Shown piece by piece: positions 57,681-64,000 of a DNA stretch of 64,000 nt. A program made the translations under genes and the position numbers. The first letter of the stretch is position 1, and the number at the start of each line of letters is the position of its first letter. Source of the DNA: Deinococcus sp. KSM4-11 (GTDB taxonomy: Bacteria; Deinococcota; Deinococci; Deinococcales; Deinococcaceae); assembly GCF_004801415.1 (NCBI RefSeq), contig NZ_SSNX01000009.1, positions 124,001-188,000 on the forward strand, read 5' to 3'. Below the pieces are notes generated by a model. That model did no database searches, was not told the DNA's origin, and saw only the letters and a program-made list of their open reading frames with translations.

Positions 57681-58292
57681 ATGTACATCGTGGTCGAAGG
57701 CCCTATCGGGGTGGGAAAAACGAGCCTCGCGGGCCGACTGGCCGCGCGCTACGGCGCCGAACTGAACTTGGAAGTCGTCGAGGAGAATCCGTTCCTGGCG
57801 CGGTTCTATGAGCACCCGGACACATACGCGTTCCAAGTACAGGTGTTCTTTCTGCTGTCCCGCTTCAAGCAGCTCTCTGCGCTGGCCCAGCCGGGCCTGT
57901 TCGCGGGGAACGTGGTCAGCGATTATCTGTTCGACAAGGACTTCATCTTCGCGGCCATGAACCTCCGGGACGCCGAGTTCGGTCTGTACGAGGATCTGTA
58001 CTCGCACCTCTCGCCCCGCCTGCCCACCCCCGATTTGGTGGTGTACCTGCGCGCCGATCCACAGGAACTGCTGCGGCGCATCGACAAGCGCGGGCGGCCC
58101 TTCGAACAGGACATGCAGGCCTCGTATCTGGCGGAACTGACCCGCCGCTACGACGAGTATTTCCGCACGTATCCGCACCCGCTGCTGACCATCCACGCGG
58201 CAGATCTGGACTTCGTGGGCCGCGCCGAGGACGAACAGAAGGTGCTCCAGCAGGTGCACGACGCCCTGCACGCTGGCCGGGCCGCCGACTGA
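57681..58292 (+). CDS. deoxynucleoside kinase (dGK/dAK family), subunit 1
   Basis: A 203-residue kinase. P-loop [16 protein letters not shown] (about 5-20), EE in [15 protein letters not shown], the D-Y-L/ERS-like [13 protein letters not shown] and the LID segment [13 protein letters not shown]. It matches bacterial dAK/dGK enzymes that phosphorylate purine deoxynucleosides for salvage. TACACT lies 10 nt before the ATG. A second, related kinase follows 46 bp downstream, as in species where the two form a heterodimer. Confidence 0.9.
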   Translation: MYIVVEGPIGVGKTSLAGRLAARYGAELNLEVVEENPFLARFYEHPDTYAFQVQVFFLLSRFKQLSALAQPGLFAGNVVSDYLFDKDFIFAAMNLRDAEFGLYEDLYSHLSPRLPTPDLVVYLRADPQELLRRIDKRGRPFEQDMQASYLAELTRRYDEYFRTYPHPLLTIHAADLDFVGRAEDEQKVLQQVHDALHAGRAAD

Positions 58293-58338
58293 TGGCTTTC
58301 CTCGATGCCTCAGCTCCCGACCCAGTGCAGGTTACTTA

Positions 58339-58962
58339 ATGTACCTGGCGGTCTCGGGCAACATCGGCAGCGGCAAGAGCACCCTGACGCGCATGCTCTC
58401 CGGGCGGTACGGCTTGCGCCCGGTGTACGAACCCTACGCGGACAACCCCTACCTGGAGGACTTCTACCAGGACATGCGGCGGTACTCGTTTCACTCGCAG
58501 GTGTACTTCCTGTCCAGACGCCTCGAACAGCACCTGAACCTCGTGACCGGCGCCCGCTACGTCATTCAGGATCGCACGGTCTTTGAGGATGCGAACATCT
58601 TCGCGCGGAACCTGTACCTGGGCGGCAACATGGAGCAGCGCGACTGGGACACCTACTGGGGCCTGTACCAGGGCATATTGCCGGCCCTGCGCGTGCCGGA
58701 TCTACTGATCCACATCGACGCGGCCCTGCCGACCCTGAAGTCCAGGATCGCCATGCGTGGCCGGGCGTACGAACAGGACATCCCCGACGCGTACCTGGGC
58801 GGCCTGAATGCCCTGTACGACCAGTGGGTGGCGGCGTTCGACGCCTGCCCGGTCATCCGTGTGAACGGCGACCAGCTGGATTTCGTGGCCGATCCATCGG
58901 CCTTCGACTGGGTGTGTGACCGCGTGCAGGCGCATGGCTTCGGGTTGCCGCTGCTGCGCTGA
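58339..58962 (+). CDS. deoxynucleoside kinase, subunit 2
   Basis: A 207-residue paralogue of the preceding enzyme: P-loop VSGNIGSGKSTLTRML (about 5-20), EPYADNPYLEDFYQDM, QDRTVFEDANIFARNL (with the canonical DR-x-E for the catalytic and substrate-binding residues), and LID RIAMRGRAYEQDI. Differences in the DR motif (QDRTVFED here, SDYLFDKD in subunit 1) suggest that the two prefer different deoxynucleosides. Possible DNA-repair link: deoxynucleoside recycling. Confidence 0.9.
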   Translation: MYLAVSGNIGSGKSTLTRMLSGRYGLRPVYEPYADNPYLEDFYQDMRRYSFHSQVYFLSRRLEQHLNLVTGARYVIQDRTVFEDANIFARNLYLGGNMEQRDWDTYWGLYQGILPALRVPDLLIHIDAALPTLKSRIAMRGRAYEQDIPDAYLGGLNALYDQWVAAFDACPVIRVNGDQLDFVADPSAFDWVCDRVQAHGFGLPLLR

Positions 58963-59143
58963 GGTTTATCGAGCGACCGCGCGTCCTGCCTGAAGAATGT
59001 GAAGAATCCCCCATCGGGGAGGTGCGTGCGGCCATGGACAGCGCTTACACTGCCTCCATCATCTCCGTCTCATGCTCGTGAATACGGCGGCTGGGCGGGC
59101 TGAACGTGCGCTCCCGCCGGGTTCGGGGGCAGGAGGACTCCGG

Positions 59144-59926
59144 ATGCTGAGCGTACAGGACCATCACACGGCGGCCGAGCGGACGGCGCAGGATGTGGAC
59201 CACCGCAGCAACCTGAGCTGGATGGTGGCGTCCGGGCCGGTCATGCGGGTTCTGTTCGCCACGACCACCGTGTTCCTGAGCGTGAGCCTGCTGGGGCAGT
59301 GGCTGCTGCATGACCACCCGGCCTCCGACCTGGCGGACAAGGTCATGCGGGCCACCAACGTCGGCCTGGAGGGCAACGTGCCGTCGCTGTACAACGCCGC
59401 GCTGCTGCTGGTGTGCGCGCTGCTCCTGGGCCTGCTGGCGCGCCTCACCCGTTCCCACGCGCTGCCGGAAGGCCGGGGCTGGCGCACCCTGACCTGGGTG
59501 TTCGCATACTTGACCGCCGACGAGTACCTGCACCTCCACGAGATGCTGACCGCGCCCATGCGCCGGCTCCTGCACGTGGACGGCCTGCTGCACTACGCCT
59601 GGGTGGTGCCTTACGCCTTCATCGGGATCGTCTTGCTGTTCACCCTGTGGTCCTTCCTGCGCCGCCTGCCCAGGCGGGTCGTCCGGAACATGCTGATCGC
59701 CGGCGCCGTGTATATCGGCGGGGCCATGGGCCTGGAGATGGTCGGCGGCAAGGTCGACACGCTGTTCGGGGAGCACAGTCTGGCGCTCGTGCTCCTGAGC
59801 ACTGTGGAAGAAGGCCTGGAGATGGTCGCCCTGACCCTCTTCATCGGCGTGCTGATCGACTACCTTCGGGGTCACCGTCCGGACACGACCCTGACCGTGA
59901 CGTTCGCGCCGGACGCCCGCGCCTGA
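59144..59926 (+). CDS. unknown multi-pass membrane protein with acidic/His motif
   Basis: A 260-residue protein with about six membrane helices. Start at 59144 is set by AGGAGGA 7 nt upstream. The fifth segment region contains LTADEYLHLHEML (D-E-Y-L-H-x-H-E), and a later helix contains STVEEGLEMVAL; these acidic and His residues inside the membrane part suggest a metal or haem site, or a lipid-active enzyme. No family is recognised. TACACT (59045-59050) may be the promoter, leaving a leader of about 90 nt. Confidence 0.65.
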   Translation: MLSVQDHHTAAERTAQDVDHRSNLSWMVASGPVMRVLFATTTVFLSVSLLGQWLLHDHPASDLADKVMRATNVGLEGNVPSLYNAALLLVCALLLGLLARLTRSHALPEGRGWRTLTWVFAYLTADEYLHLHEMLTAPMRRLLHVDGLLHYAWVVPYAFIGIVLLFTLWSFLRRLPRRVVRNMLIAGAVYIGGAMGLEMVGGKVDTLFGEHSLALVLLSTVEEGLEMVALTLFIGVLIDYLRGHRPDTTLTVTFAPDARA

Positions 59927-60047
59927 AGCCGTGACCGGTCAGCCGCGCTCCCCCCGCAGTGTCCGCCCGCCCGCGCGGCTGCGCCCAACCCGCGCCACAC
60001 TGAACCGCGCCGTGACCACCGGATCGCTTTCCTATACTGGACGCTCC

Positions 60048-60959
60048 GTGTCGCCCACGTTCACCGTGTTCACCGCCACCTATAACCGGGCCCATACGCT
60101 GTCCCGCGTGTACGAGAGCCTGCAGGCCCAGACGCTGCGGGACTTCGAATGGCTGGTCGTGGACGACGGCAGCACTGACGGCAGCCGCGCACTGGTGGCA
60201 GGCTGGGCCGCGCAGGCCGCCTTCCCGATCCGGTACGTGTACCAGCCGAATGCCGGGAAACCGGCGGCCTTCAACCGGGGGGTGCTGGAGGCCCGGGGAG
60301 ACCTGTTCCTGAACCTCGACTCCGACGACGCGTGCATGCCCACGGCGTTGGAGCGCCTGCTGCACCACTGGACGGCCATTCCGGAACAGCAGCGCACCGG
60401 GTTTACCGGCGTCACGGCGCTGTGTGTGGACGAACGCGGCCACCTGCACGGTCAGCCCTACCCGCGCGACGTGATGGATTCCGACTCGCTGGAAATGCAC
60501 TTCCGGTACCGGGACCGCTGGGAACGCTGGGGCTTTCACCGCACGGAGGTGCTGCGCGCCTTTCCATTCCCGGTCGATCAGACCGCGCGCTTTGTCAGCG
60601 AGAGTGTCGTGTGGTTCCGCATCGCGCGGCATTACCGCACGCGCTTCGTGAACGAGCCACTGCGGTCTTACTACGTCGCCCGGCGCCGCGAGGATCAGCT
60701 GACGAACCTCACGAGGGGCGCCATGCGCGGTCGGTTGCCGTACCACCTGATGGTGCTGGTCGAACTGGGCGAGTGGTGGCGGTACGCGCCGCTGGAATTC
60801 GTGCGCAGCGCACTGGCGTACAGCCGCTACTCGTTCACGCTGGGCACTGGCCGCACCGACCAGTTGCGGGACATGCAGGGGCCGATGTGGGTGCTCGTGG
60901 CCCTGGCCCAGCCGGTCGGCTGGCTGGTCTCCCGCATCGATCGCCGCCGGCTGCGCTGA
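60048..60959 (+). CDS. family 2 glycosyltransferase
   Basis: A 303-residue GT-A glycosyltransferase: FTVFTATYNRAHTLSRVYESLQAQTLRDFEWLVVDDGSTDGS at the N-terminus, sugar-nucleotide Asp in LNLDSDDACMP (DxD-like) and a downstream W-E-R-W/GFHRTEVL acceptor region. The GTG at 60048 has TATACT 9 nt upstream and starts the fold without extra residues; an earlier in-frame ATG at 59931 adds an unlikely Arg/Pro-rich leader. The product is probably a cell-surface glycan; murE follows. Confidence 0.87.
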   Translation: MSPTFTVFTATYNRAHTLSRVYESLQAQTLRDFEWLVVDDGSTDGSRALVAGWAAQAAFPIRYVYQPNAGKPAAFNRGVLEARGDLFLNLDSDDACMPTALERLLHHWTAIPEQQRTGFTGVTALCVDERGHLHGQPYPRDVMDSDSLEMHFRYRDRWERWGFHRTEVLRAFPFPVDQTARFVSESVVWFRIARHYRTRFVNEPLRSYYVARRREDQLTNLTRGAMRGRLPYHLMVLVELGEWWRYAPLEFVRSALAYSRYSFTLGTGRTDQLRDMQGPMWVLVALAQPVGWLVSRIDRRRLR

Positions 60960-60994
60960 CCGGGCCAGGAATCGGGAACGTCCGGCGGCTCTGC

Positions 60995-61006
60995 TAGCCT
61001 CGCCGC
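60995..61006 (+). promoter_or_regulatory. -10 hexamer TAGCCT for murE
   Basis: TAGCCT (60995-61000) lies 6 nt before the ATG at 61007. Confidence 0.45.
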
Positions 61007-62479
61007 ATGCGTCTGCCCGAGCTTGCTGCCGCCCTGCACCTCACCCTGCCCGCCACCGATCTGCCGGACGTGGCCGTCAGGGGCGTTACCCACAATGCCG
61101 CCTGGGTGCAGCCCGGCGACGTGTTCGTGGCCATCCGGGGAGCGCGGTTCGACGGGCACAGCTTCATGGATCAGGTGAGGGCGGCGGGCGCGGTGGCGGT
61201 GCTGGGCGAGGGCCTGCCGGAAGGAACTCCCTCGCCGCTGCCCTACCTGACCGTGCCGCATGCCCGCGCCGCGCTGGCCGACGCGGCCGCCGCCCTGAAC
61301 GGCCACCCCAGCCACGCGCTGAAGGTGATCGGCGTGACCGGCACGGACGGCAAGACCACGACCAGCTGGCTGGCCCGGCACCTGCTGCGCGCCGCGGGCA
61401 TTCCCACTGGCCTGCTCAGTACCGTGGGGTACGAACTGCCGGACGGCGTGCTGCGGCACTTCCCGGCCCACTTCACGACCCCCGAGGCGCCGCAGGTGCA
61501 GGCCACTCTGCGGGACATGGTGCAGGCGGGCGCGGGCGCCGTTGTGCTGGAGGCCAGCTCGCACGCCCTGTCCCTGGAGCGTGTGCGGGGCGTGGCGTGG
61601 GACGTGGCCGTGTGGACGCACCTGTCCAGCGAGCATCTGGACTTTCACGGCAGCGTGGAGCATTACTTCGCCGCCAAGCGCCAGCTGATCGAACGCAGTC
61701 CCTTCGCGGTGCTGAACGCCGACGATCCCTGGATCGCCCGGCTGCGCGGCGTGGCTCCCACCGAGGTCACGTACAGCGCCGAGGGTGGCCCCGCCGACTG
61801 GCAGGCCCGCGAAATCGAAGAACGGGCCACCGGGCTGCACTTCCGCGTCTCGTCGCCGTTCGGGGTGTTCGAGGCGGCGCTGCCGATGATCGGACGGTTC
61901 AACGTGGCGAACGCGCTGGCCGCCATGGCGGCGGTGGCCCGGCTGGGCGCGACCCCCGCCCAGCTCACCGCGGGCCTCGCGTCCTTCCGGGGTGTGCCGG
62001 GCCGCATGGAACTCGTGCCGGGCGGGCTGGACGACCCCAGGGTGATCGTGGACTTCGCGCACACGCCCCCCAGCCTGGAGAAAGCGCTCTCGACCTTGCG
62101 GGCCACCACGGACGGACAGCTGTGGGTGCTGCTCGGGTCCGCCGGCGGCCCGCGCGATCCGCTCAAACGCGCTCCGCTGGGCGAGGTCGCCACCCGCCTG
62201 GCCGATCACGCCATCTTCACCGAAGAGGATCACCGCGACACGCCGCTCTCCGACATCCTGAGCGAGATGGCACGGGGTGCGGCCGGGCGACCGAACTTCA
62301 CGGCCATCCCGGATCGACGCGAGGCCATCGCGCACGTCATCCAGGCAGCGCGGCCCGGCGATACCGTCCTGCTGGCTGGAAAGGGGCCGGAGGACACCCT
62401 GGAGCGGGACGGCCACACCCTGCCGTGGAACGAAGTCCAGGAGGCGAGAAACGCGCTGGCGGCGCGCGCCCACCGCTGA
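61007..62479 (+). CDS. murE: MurE UDP-MurNAc-L-Ala-D-Glu ligase, ornithine type
   Basis: A 490-residue Mur ligase. ATP site VIGVTGTDGKTTTSWLARHLL (about 108-128), VLEASSHALSLERVRG, the carbamylated Lys region YFAAKRQLIERSPFAVLNADD and FAHTPPSLEKAL. The residue-3-amino-acid motif that is DNPR in DAP-adding enzymes reads FTEEDHRDTPL here, so a non-DAP amino acid is expected; Deinococcus peptidoglycan carries L-ornithine there. The gene is not in a mur cluster. Confidence 0.93.
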   Translation: MRLPELAAALHLTLPATDLPDVAVRGVTHNAAWVQPGDVFVAIRGARFDGHSFMDQVRAAGAVAVLGEGLPEGTPSPLPYLTVPHARAALADAAAALNGHPSHALKVIGVTGTDGKTTTSWLARHLLRAAGIPTGLLSTVGYELPDGVLRHFPAHFTTPEAPQVQATLRDMVQAGAGAVVLEASSHALSLERVRGVAWDVAVWTHLSSEHLDFHGSVEHYFAAKRQLIERSPFAVLNADDPWIARLRGVAPTEVTYSAEGGPADWQAREIEERATGLHFRVSSPFGVFEAALPMIGRFNVANALAAMAAVARLGATPAQLTAGLASFRGVPGRMELVPGGLDDPRVIVDFAHTPPSLEKALSTLRATTDGQLWVLLGSAGGPRDPLKRAPLGEVATRLADHAIFTEEDHRDTPLSDILSEMARGAAGRPNFTAIPDRREAIAHVIQAARPGDTVLLAGKGPEDTLERDGHTLPWNEVQEARNALAARAHR

Positions 62480-62691
62480 CAGGCGGGCGCCTAGGGGATC
62501 GGCCCTGCCAGTCAGCGGGCTCGCCAGCAGTCTGTCCCCGATTCCAGCCCTGAGCCGGATGGTACAGACCGGCTGCGCCATTGTGGCTATAGGCAGCCGT
62601 GGGCAAACCTGACACAGTCAGGTCGACCCCCGCTCCGACCCTGTGGACGTGCGAACCCGTGAAGGCGCGGTGGGCGGAACGAGGGACGGAC
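62480..62691. other. intergenic region with small palindrome
   Basis: 212 bp without a gene. It contains ACCTGAC-ACA-GTCAGGT (62607-62623), a perfect 7-bp palindrome with a 3-bp centre, possibly an operator for rtcB, and GAGGGA just before the rtcB ATG. Confidence 0.4.
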
Positions 62692-64000
62692 ATGAACGGA
62701 AAGCACATCACAAAACTGGGCTTCGAACGGGCGGGCATCGGCCTGGCGCTCGCCGCTGCCACCGAACGCGAACGTGCGGGCGCGACCCGCGACGACATCC
62801 TCGCGGAACTGCGCGCCGTTCAGGCGAACCCCGCCGCGCATGTCACGGGCGTCTACGCCGCCCTGGCCGCAGATCTGCTGGCCCGAGCGGCCGAGCAGGG
62901 CGCGAAAGCGGGCGTGGCGCTGCGCGAGCAGCCGCTGCCCTACCCCGTCTGGGGAGCCGACCTGATCGACGCCGGGGCCCGGACGCAGATGGACGTCGCC
63001 ATGCGCCTCCCGGTCAGCCGGGCGGGCGCGCTGATGCCCGACGCGCACGTGGGCTACGGCCTGCCAATCGGTGGGGTGCTCGCCACCGAGAACGCCGTCA
63101 TTCCTTATGGCGTGGGAGTGGACATCGGCTGCTCCATGATGCTCAGCGTGTTGCCGGTGGCGTCCACGGCGCTCTCGACCGACGAGGCCCGGCGGTTGCT
63201 GCTGAAGCACACCCGCTTCGGGGCGGGCGTGGGCTTTGAGAAGCGTGACCGCGAGGATCATGGCGTGCTGCACGAGAGCACCTGGGAGGATCAGCCGCTG
63301 CTGCGTCACCTGCATGACAAGGCCACCGCTCAGGTGGGCAGCAGTGGGAGCGGCAACCACTTCGTGGAGTTCGGTTCCCTCACCCTGGAGCGGCCCGACC
63401 TGGGACTGGAAGCGGGCCATTACCTGGCCGTCCTGTCCCACAGCGGCTCGCGCGGGTTCGGGGCGCAGGTCGCGAACCACTTCACGGCGCTGGCGCAGAA
63501 GCGGCACGAGGGCCTCGACCCGGCTGCGAAGAAGCTCGCGTGGCTGCCGCTGGATTCCGAGGACGGTCAGGCGTACTGGCAGGCCATGAACCTCGCCGGA
63601 CGCTACGCCCTGGCGAACCATGAACTGATCCACGCCCGGCTGGCCCGCGCGCTGAACGTGCGTCCGCTCACGCAGGTCAGCAACAGCCACAACCTCGCCT
63701 GGACACAGGTCGTGGACGGCCAGGAACTTATCGTTCACCGCAAGGGGGCCACGCCCGCCCGAGCGGGCCAGCTGGGACTGATTCCCGGTTCCATGGCCGA
63801 TCCCGGCTTCGTGGTGCGAGGCCGGGGTCACGCGGGCGCCCTCGACAGCGCCAGCCACGGCGCGGGCCGCGCGCTGGGCCGCAAGGCGGCGGCAAGCACC
63901 CTGGTGAAGAAGGAGGTTCAGGCGTATCTGGCAGACCGTGGCGTGACCCTGATCGGCGGCGGGATCGACGAGGCGCCGCAGGCATACAAGCGCATTGAGG
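62692..64000 (+). CDS. rtcB: RtcB RNA-splicing ligase (C-terminus beyond window)
   Basis: 436 residues are visible and the gene runs off the window. It joins RNA 2',3'-cyclic phosphate or 3'-phosphate ends to 5'-OH ends. Metal and guanylation residues can be seen in MPDAHVGYGLPIGGVLAT, GVGVDIGCSMM (catalytic Cys), GSSGSGNHFVEF (His), LSHSGSRGFG (His), NSHNLAWTQ and SASHGAGRALG (the His that takes GMP). DIGCSMM has Ser for the usual Gly. A GAGGGA site precedes the ATG. Confidence 0.93.
   Translation, partial: MNGKHITKLGFERAGIGLALAAATERERAGATRDDILAELRAVQANPAAHVTGVYAALAADLLARAAEQGAKAGVALREQPLPYPVWGADLIDAGARTQMDVAMRLPVSRAGALMPDAHVGYGLPIGGVLATENAVIPYGVGVDIGCSMMLSVLPVASTALSTDEARRLLLKHTRFGAGVGFEKRDREDHGVLHESTWEDQPLLRHLHDKATAQVGSSGSGNHFVEFGSLTLERPDLGLEAGHYLAVLSHSGSRGFGAQVANHFTALAQKRHEGLDPAAKKLAWLPLDSEDGQAYWQAMNLAGRYALANHELIHARLARALNVRPLTQVSNSHNLAWTQVVDGQELIVHRKGATPARAGQLGLIPGSMADPGFVVRGRGHAGALDSASHGAGRALGRKAAASTLVKKEVQAYLADRGVTLIGGGIDEAPQAYKRIE

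Overview
The window is a GC-rich, densely packed bacterial chromosome segment that reads as Deinococcus. Pointers are: many starts only 6 to 9 nt downstream of a TANNNT -10 hexamer (the leaderless layout described for Deinococcus deserti); a Ser/Thr kinase fused to a PQQ-repeat propeller like D. radiodurans RqkA; a LysK-type hydrolase of LysW-dependent lysine biosynthesis; a MurE without the DAP-reading DNPR motif; and an LptB/DUF3084 pair. There is no rRNA, CRISPR array, intact prophage or intact insertion sequence. Two tRNAs (Cys-GCA, Val-GAC) lie near 50.2 kb.

Layout. 0-5 kb is an NAD-centred island on the minus strand: NADAR protein, P-loop kinase and PnuC-like transporter (4-nt overlaps), then a second operon of nicotinamide phosphoribosyltransferase, an AT-rich TIR-like gene and an unknown gene, again joined by 4-nt overlaps. 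An AT-rich inverted repeat sits in front of the second operon. 5-9.1 kb holds two plus-strand genes, a G8-domain lipoprotein and a vanadium haloperoxidase-like protein. 9.4-11 kb carries a dienoyl-CoA reductase/isomerase pair. 11-17 kb: CHASE3 histidine kinase plus response regulator, lptB, DUF3084 protein and a sugar-type binding protein. 17.4-25 kb: KtrAB potassium uptake, an RNA methyltransferase, a Gfo/Idh oxidoreductase and competence genes comEA-comEC. 25-34 kb: TMEM175-like channel, rarA, DUF885-like hydrolase, aldo/keto reductase, RqkA-like kinase, tatA, a GDPD lipoprotein and a DsbA-like protein.

34-47 kb: thrS with a structured leader, an aminoglycoside phosphotransferase-like kinase, a phosphatase lipoprotein, a degenerate GGDEF-EAL protein, an SLC13 permease and lysK. 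47-54 kb: comM, tRNAs, a TetR/SDR divergent pair, and glmS preceded by what I read as a glmS ribozyme. 54-64 kb: a cysteine-free FmdB-like protein overlapping an HtrA protease, an SPFH/Arc pair with an operator-like dyad, two deoxynucleoside kinases, a glycosyltransferase, murE and rtcB (cut by the window end).

The strongest candidate for an undescribed system is the nadV-TIR-unknown operon: a predicted NAD+-cleaving TIR domain translationally coupled to the enzyme that recycles nicotinamide, with further NAD-linked genes next door. The glmS ribozyme, the thrS leader with mutually exclusive pairings and the doubly degenerate GGDEF-EAL protein are the next most interesting signals. Everything here comes from reading the sequence; no database search was run.
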